Assembly (NCBI RefSeq): GCF_902362185.1
Contig: NC_044499.1
Location: 10,755,264-10,819,263, forward strand
Source: Chanos chanos
Taxonomy: Eukaryota; Chordata; Actinopteri; Gonorynchiformes; Chanidae
Direction: 5' to 3'
Length of the DNA stretch: 64,000 bases
Positions 52,080-64,000 of the stretch are shown here, piece after piece. How positions within the stretch are numbered: position 1 is the stretch's first letter; the number at the start of each line of letters is the position of its first letter. The notes under the pieces were generated by a model that searched no databases, was not told the origin of the DNA, and was given only the letters and a program-made list of their open reading frames with translations. Both the position numbers and the translations under genes were made by a program.

Positions 52080-55000
52080 ATTCCTTCTCATCTCTTCAAT
52101 TATCCCTACAGGCTGCAGTGATGCAGAGTCGACAGTTCCCCTTCCGTTTCCTGTCAGCATATAAAGTCATAATGGAGCTGGGCGAGACTAGTAAGTAGTG
52201 CCAAATCTTCTCTCCTTCGGTCCTGAAGTCTCTCACCAATTTTCCTCTCTTAAAGTCTCCCCACTGATGAATGGATGGATGGATGGATGGAGGAATGGAT
52301 GGATGGATGAATGGATGGCTGAGTGGGTGGGTGGATGGATGGATGAATGGATGGCTGAGTGGGTGGATGGGGGGCTGGGTGATTGGATGGAAGGACGGCT
52401 CGGCATATTTTGTTTTTAATTCACTCTTTTCAAAAGTGTTGCATTTCATTTATACGAAATATTCTTCTTGTCTTAGTTGGCGGACCTCACAAAGCAGTGC
52501 GCAGTTCTCAGGAGCTCCTGAAAGACATTCTGAAGAAGATGCCGAAAAACAGGCGTTCTGAAGGGGTGTGCTGGCAAACAGCTGGGCGAAAAAGGCTTAG
52601 AATGAGTCTGGCGGTGCCCTTTGTTTATCGCATGTTCAAAAAGAAGCACAAATTACAGATGAAGGCCAAGTGAGTGCTTCAAAATACATTCAAGGGAAGA
52701 GTTTAGTGTGAATTATATTTTTTTCATAGGTATAGTAGGCGCGAAAATTTTGGGGAATGAATTAATCTGTTCCTTTGATATGCATATATCCTCAGTCAGC
52801 AGTTATACAGTCAGAGGCTTTTGGACCGATACCGACAGGCTCTTGAGACAGCCATACAGATATCGTGCCGGTACAACATCCCCCCGCTGCCTGGGCGGAC
52901 TTTAGTGATCTGTAGCACAACCTTCAGGGAAGGCCATGGATGTAGCGGCATTAAGGATTTGTGCCTCCCCCCCGAGCCAGATGCCTCATCCCAAAATGCA
53001 CATCTTACCGCATCAGTAAGACGTCTCTCTGTAGCTTACGGACCGAAAAGCCCTACAGGGCCTATTGAAATACCTGCAGTTTTCTCCTATGAGTTAATGA
53101 AATTGTGTGAACATACGTTTGACCTGACTTGTTGTATCAACATCAAAACGCAGGTCTTTACTTTTCTATGTATTTAGTTCATGCGTTTAATTTCTATATT
53201 AAATAAAAAAGTTCGGTGTTGTCTAGATTTTTGTCAAGCTCTCAATTTGTTAAGATTTTTATTAGAAGGGTGTTATTGAAAATATCAGTAATAATGTATC
53301 CAATAATCCTCTGCAGGTACAGGAAGTTGCGGTGCTTCTGGCGCTGATGATTGGCTACTGCAGTGAGAATGCTCAGCTGATGCTTAGCAACAGCTATGGA
53401 CTTACTGAGGCAGAATTCAAATCTGACATCATCCTGGAGAATGTGAGGCATGTAATGAAGAAAGTGCAGGTGAGAATCAGTTTAGAGTTAGTACAGGTTG
53501 AACATCCCTAATCCGAAAATCCGAAATCCGAAATGCTCCAAAATCCGAAACATTTTGAGCGTCGACATGACACCGCAAGTGGAAAATCCTACACCTGACT
53601 TCTCTTGCCCATGTGGGGCTCTAACGCTCTGTTAGCGCCAAGATATCTCATTATGCATATTGAAATGCAGTATTCCAAAATCTGAAAAAATTCCAAAATC
53701 CGAAATACTTCTGGTCCCAGACATTTCGGATAAGGGATACTCAACCTGTATTTCATATGTTTGGGTTTTCTGCCAGATGCCAAGTAAAAAATAGACAGCA
53801 GTATTGGTGAGGACATATATGAATTGTTGTATTAATATTAATCATTGTGTAATCATTTTGTTTTATCACACTAATGTGGAATAGATATGATGCAGCAACA
53901 AATGGCATTCAGTGGGCTGGTTTGGGACATATTACTATAGTTAACACTCATGCTGACTGAGTGACCTGTTCTCTTCAATTTGCATGGCTAGTTATCACTG
54001 TGGCCTTACTCGTCTGACACTGACTCAATGCAAATGACTCTGCCATGCTCTTTTTTTTTTTTTTTTAAATCTGTTTTCATTTCTCCCTGTACTATACCAG
54101 GACCACAGCAGTGACACGGAGACCACACCCTTTAGTAAATTCTTCTGTGGTATTTATGGACAGCAGAATAAGGTGTGTTCTCTTCTGACACTCTTCTTTG
54201 ACCTGTTGTTTTGCTTCAGTGTGTGATTTTTTCCCTCCAAATTTTGTACAGAGATAGTATCAAATATTGCTGTAAAGTGTTTATCTCAGTGTTCAACATG
54301 GCTACATGCTACAGACCATATACAGTCCCTAGTTACTTTGACCTTGCATATATGTTCAAAATGTTGTTCATAACCTGTTTAAGTTGTAAAAGCTATGCCG
54401 GTAATTTATAGTGTTATGTTAGTGTGTTTGTAAATTACAAATCTGATTCATGAGAAAGCTTACAATGAGAATACTGTTTTTATATTGCTCTTCAAAGAAA
54501 AAAGAAATAAAATGTTGTATTTCAGTTTTTTATTGCTCACATGTTTATAACTTTGGACCTGAACTCCTGTGTATTTATCCAGCTTTCTTTACTGATGACT
54601 GTTGTATTTTGGGTCTTAGGTGGATAGCATAATTGTTCTGGATGGTGACTGTTGTGACATAGATTTGAGCAGAGAAATTACGAAATATCAAATGGATGGA
54701 AACAGCAATGCTGTTGTGGTTAATGTCCTACTTGGATCATCAAGGTAGGTCATGTCAGCTCTCGTCTGTTAGACCAGACCACCCTTCTCATACCACTCCC
54801 CTGTTTGTTTGGAAAGCCAACCCTTACCTGTGCAGTATCTTCTTCAGATAAAGATTTGCACATACCATCGTTTCCTTTAGACAATGCTGAGTGTGTGCAT
54901 AATGTACCAGGATAATTGTTTTATTGATCCTTACAGGTTAGCGTTAAACGATTAGTAGGTCACCTTTGGTAAATCACCATTCTCATGTAAAATGCACATA

Positions 55001-58000
55001 CTTAAACGTTAGCCTATTATCACTCAACTATTTATACATCTCATTAGCTCAACCACAGTTAGAACTCAGCAGCTCTCGTGTCTATGCCCTGCTAACAGCT
55101 CAGACAACCAAGATGTTGCAACAGGCAGGAACTCAGTGACGCTCCACGGTTTCAGCGAGCAGATCCTAAAGTAAGAGCTCCTTTAAAGTAAGATGAAAAT
55201 ATTGTATTATGTTGGGAGTACTGTCGTGAAGTTTGGTCCTCTTAATGCGTTTTTTTTTTCTTTTTGTTTTCTTTCACTTACTTTATCTGTACCGATAGGT
55301 TTATTTCAGAGAGAGGATCCTCTAGGCTTCTGGACCACATTGAATGCATTGATAAACTGTACAACATTCCACCTCCACAAGGGACCAAAGATCAGATCGA
55401 ACAAGCAGCTGATGTGTCCCTGCTGCCTGCCACACCAAAGTTAAGGTACTTACACCCTGATAAAACAGACAGTAAAACACTGCACTGAAATGTTGGAGCC
55501 AACGAGACCTGGATTAGAATGTTGATCTCCAAGAACAGTGGTAGAGATTTTAACCTAAAGACTCAATAATCTGATATGAAGATATGAACAGAAGTGGTGA
55601 GATGAACAGATAATATCACTGTATAATGAGCCTATCAGAGCGCTGTAGAGAAGAGTTACCATGAATGCTTTTATTGTGAATGAGTCTCGTGTTGTGTTTT
55701 CCTGAACTTTGGGTGACATTGTCATGGAATGTGAGAGAATAGTCAGAATGGGTACATGCTGAAATTTTTTGACCTTTCATTTCAATCTGTCTCCTTGCTT
55801 TACATATATTCCCCCCCCCCCCCTCTCATTTTGTCTCTAGGTGGCGTGGAGTGCGGGTTTTCATTTCGTCCACTTTCAGGGACATGCATGCTGAAAGAGA
55901 TATTCTCGTGCGAAGCGTGTTTCCTGAGCTCCGCCGTCGTGCTGCGCCACACTGCCTGTACCTGCAGGAGGTGGAATTGCGCTGGGGAATCACTGAGGAG
56001 GAGACAAGCCGTACTGTGGAGCTCTGCTTGTCTGAGGTCTGCCGCAGCCAAGTGCTGCTGGGAATTCTGGGAGAAAGATATGGTTTAGTGCCACCCCGTC
56101 CCTCCTTACCCGATCTTCCTCAGTACAGTTGGGTAGGTCTGGTAGACTTCAGTTCATATTTATTCACCGTTGTTAGAACTTTCCACTTGTTTCTGGTTAT
56201 AGTCCTTTCTGATTTCAGTCTGAAAATGTTTTTACTCCTGTCAATTTCACTTGATCAAAAACAAAACAAAGCAACACAGGAACAACGAGAAAAAAACTGC
56301 ACATTGAGAGCCAACAATACGAATCTGTCACTGTATTCTAACGTACTCATTCATCCCTCTTCTTTCAGCTGGAATCTGCTCCCTCTGGCCTTTCCATCAC
56401 AGAGATGGAGATTCGACAGTTCGAGGCTCTGTTTCCTGATTCTGCTCAGAGTCGCATGTTCTTCTACTTCAGATCGCCTCACCTGTCCAAGTAAACACTC
56501 TCTCCTCCGCCATTGCCATAACCCACTGATATTTACTTTTGTTTTTCTTTTTAAGAATGTCCCCTAATCAGATCCAAGTTAAGCAAAATTGTAGTGGCAT
56601 TGTAACGGTTCATGCATAGTTCAGTTCTGGACTGAAGAACACATAAGACAGACATCACAAAAAATATATGACATAAAGTCTCCTGTTCTCTGCGTGATTG
56701 TCTGTACTGCTCAGGTCAGTACCGGTTGCATGGAGGGCTGATTTCGCATCAGAATCCAAGGAGGCAGAAGCTAAAATGGACAATCTGAAGAAACGACTCC
56801 TAAACAGTCATTTTAATGTCACTGAAAAGTGAGTATTATATAATGTTGTAATATGTGGAACAGAAGTTAGACCAGGACCAGATTTTTAATTTTGTTTTTG
56901 TGTTCTGTGTCTTTTCATTAGTTACCCCTGTGAGTGGGGTGGCGTAGTAGATGGAAAACCTTTTGTGAAAGGCCTTGAAGACTTTGCCAAGGCTGTCCTG
57001 GATGATCTTTGGGCTGCATTACTGAAACTCTTTGTTGAGGTCAGTCTGCTGACGAATAAAAAAAGGACAGTAACTTTGCTCAGATATGAAAACCAGAACA
57101 TACATGTTGCCATCCATTCTGTCCTGCTCTGACTGTTTCATCTTTCATGCTCTTTTGACTAATCATTTGAATATTGCATATTTTTTTTTAACAGGAAACA
57201 GATGAGACTGATCTCCAGTCAGAAATCAAAGAACAGGAAGTGTACCAGGATGCCCAGCAGCGTCTGTTCCACGGGCGAGGAAAACTGGTCTCTATGGCAA
57301 TAGAGAAAGTTAAGGAGAGTCAGGAGAAAGGGGGAATTGTGCTCATTGATGGTGTTGCTGGAGAGGGCAAGACTGTGTTCATGGTGACTAGTTCTCTGCT
57401 GCACTCACACATATCCTGCCGCTTTGAATAAGTGGCCAGCATCCTCCTTTATTTGTTGCGTGTCCTCTTTCAGGCTGCTCTGGCTCACGCCCTCAGAACT
57501 CCAAACAAGTCCAAGAAAGCCCACGTCTGTGATGTAATATCCTATTCTACAGCTGCCAGCCAGTCAGCATGCAGAGTGGAGCAGCTGCTACGCTGCTTGG
57601 TCCTATGCTTGAGAAGAAGGAAGAAACAAGAGGAAGAGTTAGCCGTTAACTTGTCTTACAGGTGAGTGGCGTAAACTAGACACCGAAAAGCTTAGCCAAT
57701 GATATGCTTTATCTGTTTTGTTCATTGTAGTTTCTTATTGGTGTACATCAGAGGTTATGGTTGTGGCACGGCCTAAAATCCCCTATAACTGATGTAATAG
57801 CTGAACTGGGTTTACCCACATTCCTCCTGAATTTGGAAAGCTCAATATTTCATTCAGCTCTTGCACACTAGCCCCCTCTCATTTCTGCATTAGGGTAGTA
57901 CATCCTTCTGCCAATTCACACAGGATTTTTAACCTTTTCACATGAAGTGATGTTACGAGCTTGGATGACAGCACTACTCACACAGTGATATCCACCAGTG

Positions 58001-61000
58001 GACAGGGGACTGGTATTGTCCAGTGATGAGCAGCAAGGGGGAAGGTGACCCTAGCTGACAGGTCATACCTAAGGGACAGGGCTGATTGAGTTCCTTTGGT
58101 CTTCTGGCCCTTGTCTGCAAGTATGGCACGACGGGAAATTAAATAATAAAAAATAAGTGTTTAATGTGCTAACTGGGTGTGCCACGTGATGGCGCCAAAG
58201 GGTGGTTACATGCAGCAATGATATGGATTAACTCACAGTAGATAAGTGCTGACTTGAGATAGGAGACACACTTGAAGTATAGCATCTTAAGTATAGCATC
58301 TCAACAGAAGTAATAGAATCATGACAGAATAGAATCTTGCTCTTGTTACCCGTGAGGCTAATTGAAATGATGACAATGGGCCTTCTTCCAAAAGATGAAT
58401 GCATGGTCTCATCCTTGTCTTAGAGACCTCTTGGTGGAATTCAACTCTCAGCTGAGTGAGGTCAGGAAAGGACAACCTCTGGCTTTGCTAATTGATGGAG
58501 CAGACCTTCTGGATGATGCCAGAGGCCAAAAGGTGTCCGAATGGATACCTCAACGCCTCCCCAAGGTCAGAGAGTTTACACACACGGTTAACTTTTAGAA
58601 GTAGAATATAATTCAGTGGTGGCACACACGTAAAAGTCATGTTGTAGATACTGTATTTGAATGCATCAGTGGATCCAATCTTTTCAATAATTATCTTTGC
58701 TCATTTTCTCAGGGAGTGTCTTTGGTTCTGAGTGTCACTTCCAACTCGACTCTTCACCAAACTGTGTCCAAAAGGAGAAGTTCCATATCCTTTCCACTGG
58801 GGCCGTTATCCGTGCCAGACCGACGGGACATAGTTCAAAAGGAACTAGCTGTTTATGGGAAGAAACTAAGTGATTCTGCATTTAACAACCAGGTGTGTTT
58901 CACTAAAACCACTCTATGGTGCTTTCAAAAGTATGAAAAAGGATCAGTTTAATTTTTTACCAAATGTGTGTATGCGTGCCCTTAGCTCCAAACACTTCTG
59001 ATGAAGAAAGGAGCTGTGAGCCCACTTTATCTACACTTAGCCTGTGAAGAGCTGAGGAACTATGCGTCTTTTGAAAAGGTCTGAATTCATGTCACTTGAT
59101 TTCGTGTACATTTTAGTGATGGAGATTTGTGGTGCAAGTTCAATAAACAAAATTAGATCAAAGATGATGATGATGATGATGATAATGAAGATCACGACGA
59201 TGACCACGATGATTTCAATGATGATGGTGCCTCTTGCGTTTCAGATGAAGGAAAGCCTCCAGTCTCTCCCTCAGTCTCTCTGTGAGCTGGTGCAGCGCAG
59301 CCTGCTGAGGCTGGAGTCTCAGTACGGCAGTGCGGGGCTGGGCTGGGCGCTGGGGGCTCTAGCTGTCAGTAAAACTGGTACGATGGCACTTACACGTTTT
59401 ACACAAACTGTTACAGCTCTATAGAAATCTAGTACTGTGTTCTGTTTTACTCCCAATTCACCGTTTTAGCTCATTCGTCCATGTACTCCAGTCATGTAAT
59501 ACCTTGTATGCTCTGGGAATGGGGTTCTTCCAGATTGTTTTTAGCCTGAGAGCAATCATTTTCTATAGTCTTGTTGAGGTAGTTCTCAGTTGTCTGAGAT
59601 CATTTGGGGAACAGGCATAACTCCTGCAGGAACAAATTGATAGAAAGGTAGCTTTGTATTGTATACTATCAGTGGGGTAACGAGTTACAAAGTAACGTGT
59701 TACTGTAATTATGTTACTTTCCTCCGTAACAAAGTACAGCAAAGCATTACAGTTCAAATTTCTGTAATCGCATTACAGTTACTGGATTATTAAAATATCC
59801 TTTCTGGCGTTAGACATGCCTTTTCAAAACTTTATTTTTCATTCTGAATATTTGAATTTAACTTATAAAACAGATAGTTCAATTGGTTGGTTTTTGTACT
59901 GTGTGCTCTTTTCAGGGCTGAGAGAGAGAGATCTGTACACCATACTATGCATGTGCAATGACCTAACAACTCAAGGAGGGCGGGCAACATGGCAGGACAT
60001 GTTACGTTTGGCGAGAAACCCAAAGAGCCGTGTTCCCATGGCAACCTTCTCACAGCTGGGACGAACTTTAGAAAGGTACAAGAAATGTGGGCAGTTAGTT
60101 GTTGATAGTACAAGTCAGTATATCAGGTAAGGTATTGTAAGGTACTTTTTTTGACTCTCAGCCTTATCAGTCCGTCCCTTGCTCGAGGCCCAGATGACTG
60201 CTTAACTCTGACCAATCCGGAGGTGAGGTCTGCCTTTGAGCAGATTCTCCTTTCAACAGAGGAAGACCAGAACAGAGCTCACCTTATTATGGCAGGTACT
60301 GTGGGAGTGGACATCTTAAGCTCCACAACACTTAAATAGACGCATGGCTTTGTGTGCAGAAAACTTACAAATTGCAAATAAATTTGTACACGTTTTTGAT
60401 TTCATGCTTGCCATTCAAAACTGTTCATAAATGTCTTGTGTGTCCCTGTGTGTGTGTGTCTGTGTGTCTGTGTGTGTGTGCGCACGTGCCCGTGCCCGTG
60501 CCCGTGCCCGCCCATTTTTTTTTTCCAGCTCACCTTTGGGTTAGGTCGGACCCCCAGGGGAAGAACACATTTCTTTATTGTGACTTGGACACTCTCATCC
60601 AGCTACCCCATCACCTGGTCGGCATCATTCTCTGTCACCTCTGACCTCTCCATTTTTACAGAGCCTTTAAAATGAAGGCATTATACATGTCTGTCTGTTG
60701 TTGTCTTTCCTCCTTCAGATGAACTGTGGTCAGTGGGAAGCTATGCATTTTCTGCTTTCCAGTTACTACTTCCTCTATGCCAATGTGCGACATGGACTCC
60801 TTCATCACCTTTTTGAGACCTACATGTCATTTTGTGAGTCACGTATTCACTTAGAACTACATTTCCCATGAAAACTTCCTTCGCTGTTGCAGTAACCTGT
60901 GGCTGAATGAGATACATAATAACGTTCATTTGCTTCTCTTTAGCAAAGAGGAATGGGCAGGAGTCAGAGTCGGTCTGTTCAGATGCACCATCAGGTACCT

Positions 61001-62834
61001 CAGTTCTCATCGTGTTTCTGTGTGTTTGTGTGAAGGAAATTACTTGTGTCATTAGACTTTGAAGTATTTTTCCAGTGCAGTAGTACAGTTTGTATGACTC
61101 TGAAAGGATTTGCGGACATGCTTTCACAGTGACACGTAACTCCGTTTGAGTGTCGTTTGCAGTTTAGGTTTCTCTGCAAAGTAGATTGGTCTCTGTCAAA
61201 GTCAGGGGTCCCCAGAATTCAGTGGTTTCTCTCTTGTCCATAGATCAGAATTCCATGGGTGATTTGGAAGACTGTCACCGTTTCCTGCAGTGCCATGCCC
61301 CACTCCTGTCTCGCTGGCCAGGTCTCTTTGTACAGCAAGCTCTTAATGAACCTTGCAATACCAAAGCCCATGCATGGGCACAGGACATGTTGTCAAAGAG
61401 AGGTGCACACGCAGTGAGGTGGCTGAACAACACAAGAGAGACACCGGATGTGACCAGGTTTGTCCACTGTGGGGCAGTCATTGCTGTTGCATCTTGTTAA
61501 TGCTCGTACAACAAGTTTTACCCCGCAGCGGGTTGAGGATTTCTGTCAGATAACTTATACATTAGTTATTATCAATTTGTAGTACATCAATACCTTGACA
61601 AATATGTTTTTTTTATTCTGCAACAGGTTGAAGTTTTTTTAGCTGAATGACTTAAACATTAATTATGATTCATTTGTAATTCATGAATTTCCTAGTAAGT
61701 ATTGATAAATAAATATGAGTGTTTTATTGATATTTGTTGTAGTTGGCTAATCCATTTTGTAATCGGTTTATATTTTTATTTTGCTCTCCATATACCTGTG
61801 TCTGTTAATCTGTTTGTCTTCAGTGAATTGGTGTCAACATTTCGCTCCGAGCCAACCTGTGCAGTCATGAGTCCGTGTGGCAAGCTCCTGGCTGTTGGAA
61901 CGGGGGGAGGAACTCTTCATTTTATAGACACAAACACGCGACAGGTGCCCTGGACGCACGTTTCCTCAGACACAAGAAAACACACAACGTGCACACACGC
62001 TGGTTTTATCAGAAGCTAAGATCTGGCAGAACTTCCAGTCAGTCAGACTGACGTGGCTTTTAACAAATCAGTTTTTATTTTTCTTTGATAACAGGAAGTG
62101 AGGTCATTGGCGAGCAACTGCGATGGCATCTCTGGATGTGTTTTTCTGGGGGAAGGATTACTTGGGACCACTTCATATGATGGACAGATAGAAGTGTGGA
62201 ATGTTGAAAATGGCTTCAGGTGAGTTCTTACACGCTCTCAACCTCACCATTTATGTCATACCTGGGCATCTGAATTTGCGTCACTAAACCGGGATGTAAA
62301 TTTGCAAGAAGGACGTAAATTGCGCAACACCACACATATGTGAAATTCTCTGTCTCTTGTGTTATAAGGACTGCCCATATGAACGGCCATTCAAATAGGA
62401 TCACAGCAAGTGACATCAGTCCTGATAAGAAACATTTTGCTACTGTATCTTTAGACTTTAACATCAAGGTGAGACATCAAAACGAGCCAAGTAAAATGTA
62501 AAAACATCCCTGATGTTTTTGATTTGATAGATCAAGTGTGTTTTCTCCCGATCAGATTTCCGTTTTTGATTACATTTCACGCAGGTGTGGTCATCTGAAA
62601 AAACCAAGATGGTTAGTTCCCTGTCGAACCCGAGCCCTATGAACTGCGTGGCCTTTGACCCTGAAGGACACCTTCTGGCAGTTGGCTGTTGGGATGGAAC
62701 TGTGCGAGTGTGGAAATGGCTTGAACAGAAAAGCCTGATGGTGAGATGAAAGAAAGTGATTTTAGGGGAGGGGTGGATGAGACAGAGGAATTTGATGAGA
62801 TTAAATAGCTTTTGAGAAACAGAAATGTCAGTTC

Positions 62835-62877
<43 letters not shown>

Positions 62878-63983
62878 TCTCCCCCGCTCCCGGTCTCTCT
62901 CTGTCTCTTTCAGACTCTCACAGGTCATAAGCAGTCTGTGCGCAGTCTCTCCTTCTCTCCTTCCTCATCTCTTCTTTGCTCGGGAAGTCTGTCTGGAGAG
63001 GTACGGTTGTGGTCGGTTTCGGCCTCAGCCTGTGTGGGGTGCTATCAGGCACACCGTGGCTCTGCCCAAGTGCTCAGCTTCCTGCAGGGAGGGAGCGTTC
63101 TACTCAGCGCTGGATCTGACAGTGTGGTGAGACCTGATGCAAAACAAACATGATCCTCTTCTGTCCTTTGTTTCACTCATCTGGTTCAGTGCTCTCACTT
63201 TCTCATTATTCACCGAGAAAGACATAGCAATTGTGGTTTATTTCAGCCATCGTTTTGAACAGCCAGATTAAGTGATGACAAATTGGGAAATATGGCATAA
63301 TGCCCTTGGATGAACGTCTGTGTATAAGTGGTTTGTTTTGTTCAGGTCCAGTTGTGGTCTGGAGGTCTTGGTCACTCAGTTGCAGTACTGGGAGAGGAAA
63401 AGGTTAGACCGGTTCTTCTATTCTTTTTCTCTTTTCTCCTTATGTAAGTTATCGAAAACATGCTTATGTATGTATGCGTATTAATGTATGTTTTTGTATT
63501 ACAGAGGCAAAGTCATTCAACAGCCACTGACACTGCTTCCCTATGTGTGGCTGTTGCTCGAGGTTATGCTGCTGTAGGTTACCATGGGGACGGCGTGAAG
63601 CTATTCTCTTTGGAGTCAGGTATGTTATTGGCAACAAGTGGTTACTGTTGTTGACTGTTTCGGTGACCTTGGGCTGATAATTTGTAGTGAACATCTCTGG
63701 AACTGTGCTGTTAATGATGGAGTCACCAACTCTCAGTTGCTCTGGTCTACAGCTGAGAAAGTGTGGTCCAGCGAAGACCTCAGAATATCCATGCTTTGCC
63801 TGATTTGGATGGAGTCAGGAGAGACAGAGCTTTTGGTATCAGGAGGTTTTGACCACCGTTTGCGTATTTGGAGGAGACAAAAGGACAACTTGGAGGATCT
63901 AACGCTGACAGGTTGTTTTGGGGTTCAGGGTGGTCCCATCCTTGCCTTAGCCCAAAACTCTTCTCATCTGGCTTCTGCCTCAG
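48060..63983 (+). CDS. tep1: Telomerase protein component 1 (TEP1), 3' end beyond the window
   Basis: Large RNA-binding scaffold of vault particles that also associates with telomerase RNA. I place 41 coding exons with fully consistent phase, 6340 nt (2113 codons), and the last donor at 63983. Domain order matches the mammalian protein: short N-terminal part with [14 protein letters not shown] and vWA-like region, DUF4062 ([23 protein letters not shown]), NACHT-type NTPase (Walker A GVAGEGKT, Walker [10 protein letters not shown]), then WD40 repeats. The ATG at 48060 is the first in frame after stops. The next one at 48090 (MDHGSRSGG) aligns better with the human start and is the alternative. 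The gene is truncated only by the window edge. Mammalian TEP1 is about 2600 aa, so roughly 500 residues are missing. The intron after 51973 uses a GC donor. Confidence 0.95.
52000..52074. repeat. (AC)n microsatellite in a TEP1 intron
   Basis: Interrupted AC array directly after the GC-donor exon. A second AC array sits in the previous intron at about 51763-51801. Confidence 0.9.
52268..52395. repeat. (ATGG)n-derived minisatellite in a TEP1 intron
   Basis: Degenerate GGATGGATGGATGAATGGAT units with an internal higher-order repeat (ATGGCTGAGTGGGTGG twice). Confidence 0.9.
53494..53748. mobile_element. Tigger/pogo-like MITE in a TEP1 intron
   Basis: 255 bp. Left end CAGGTTGAACATCCCTAATC and right end (reverse complement) CAGGTTGAGTATCCCTTATC are inverted repeats, flanked by TA on both sides. 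The interior has many 'AAATCCGAAA' boxes. No coding capacity. From memory it strongly resembles a Tigger-type MITE of mammals. Confidence 0.75.
55841..60126 (+). other. TEP1 DUF4062 and NACHT region: exons 18-28
   Basis: Exons: 55841-56132, 56369-56490, 56715-56828, 56922-57039, 57195-57383, 57474-57661, 58424-58565, 58713-58892, 58986-59078, 59245-59377, 59916-60126. DUF4062 is exon 18 (residues about 946-1043). Exon 21 carries YPCEWGG as in mammals. The Walker A Lys-Thr is near residue 1220, and the Walker B Asp near 1311. FNNQ and the LxLGPL-type motif in exon 25 also match. Nucleotide binding looks preserved. Confidence 0.88.
59668..59795. mobile_element. Truncated MITE (hAT-like end) in a TEP1 intron
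   Basis: AGTGGGGTAACGAGTTACAA followed by several GTTAC/GTAAC boxes, as in a widespread fish non-autonomous element. The opposite end is not found. Confidence 0.5.
60162..63983 (+). other. TEP1 linker and WD40 region: exons 29-41 (incomplete)
   Basis: Exons: 60162-60295, 60529-60617, 60719-60833, 60944-60994, 61244-61457, 61824-61944, 62095-62219, 62369-62468, 62585-62740, 62914-63126, 63346-63402, 63505-63619, 63753-63983. WD40-type blades start at about residue 1741, with Trp-Asp-like ends such as [26 protein letters not shown] and HRLRIWRR. Exon 29 could start at 60171 instead of 60162. Exon 30 ends at a weak donor (CTG/GTCGGC), chosen because reading on meets a stop. Confidence 0.82.
62839..62880. 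repeat. (CT)n microsatellite before TEP1 exon 38
   Basis: CT array merging into the pyrimidine tract of the acceptor at 62911-62913. Confidence 0.9.
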
Positions 63984-64000
63984 GTTTGTATACACGAGCA

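Larger units (their letters stand above)
48060..55445 (+). other. TEP1 N-terminal, TROVE and vWA-like region: exons 1-17
   Basis: Exons: 48060-48566, 48862-49032, 49339-49488, 49631-49795, 49936-50073, 50269-50340, 51142-51257, 51587-51744, 51864-51973, 52112-52190, 52477-52669, 52796-53153, 53317-53469, 54101-54172, 54620-54744, 55048-55170, 55299-55445. Strong family landmarks are [62 protein letters not shown] and LPGRT. Residues 1-226 are low-conservation, and TROVE starts at about 227. Exon 12 ends at a weak donor (CAG/GTCTTT). Its last 70 or so residues have no clear mammalian counterpart, so that boundary is the least certain. Confidence 0.88.

Noticed and set aside
52198-52560. Trp-Met-Asp-Gly repeat protein
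   Set aside because: Translation of the ATGG minisatellite inside a TEP1 intron.

Overview
The window is nuclear DNA of a ray-finned fish, probably an otophysan-type teleost. The evidence is small-exon vertebrate genes with GT-AG introns, many CA/TA/TATC microsatellites, fish L2-type LINE tails, Tc1 and hAT elements, and a tandem cluster of fish-type mannose/hexose-binding collectins. All gene models were built by hand from splice sites, reading phase and remembered family sequences. No database search was possible.

Layout: (1) 580-5524, + strand: complete PARP2 of 17 coding exons (653 aa), with an extra phase-1/phase-1 exon encoding a WWE domain ahead of the WGR domain. (2) 6522-9208, - strand: a six-exon GRINA/lifeguard-type (TMBIM) membrane protein, 324 aa. 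(3) 14289-17050, - strand: a four-exon ZNRF1/2-like E3 ubiquitin ligase, 259 aa, whose 3' UTR probably runs down to about 11.45 kb. (4) 17-24 kb: gene-free, with LINE debris, a hAT MITE with target duplication, and a solo LTR fossil. (5) 22.7-46 kb: a segmentally duplicated collectin cluster on the - strand with three intact four-exon genes of 260 aa each (A 24706-26597, B 33129-34485, C 42175-43531), at least three gene relics, an orphan copy of the leader exon and promoter, two Tc1 copies, an L2 LINE and a SINE. (6) 48060-63983 and beyond, + strand: TEP1 (telomerase/vault-associated protein 1), 41 coding exons in uninterrupted phase (2113 codons), cut by the window end inside the WD40 region.

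PARP2 and TEP1 are direct neighbours in mammals as I remember it. Here they sit in the same orientation about 42 kb apart, with the GRINA-like, ZNRF-like and collectin genes between them. PARP2 acts in DNA-break signalling, TEP1 in vault/telomerase RNPs, GRINA-type proteins in ER/Golgi calcium and cell death control, ZNRF proteins in membrane-associated ubiquitination, and collectins in secreted innate recognition. They do not form one pathway.

The points most worth following are the WWE exon inside PARP2 with a decayed second copy in the next intron, and the collectin cluster. In the cluster the calcium/sugar ligands are lost stepwise (EPN+WND, EPS+WND, EPG+WHD), the first half of the CRD exon is almost identical in all copies, and the TATA-box promoter segment is missing only from copy A.
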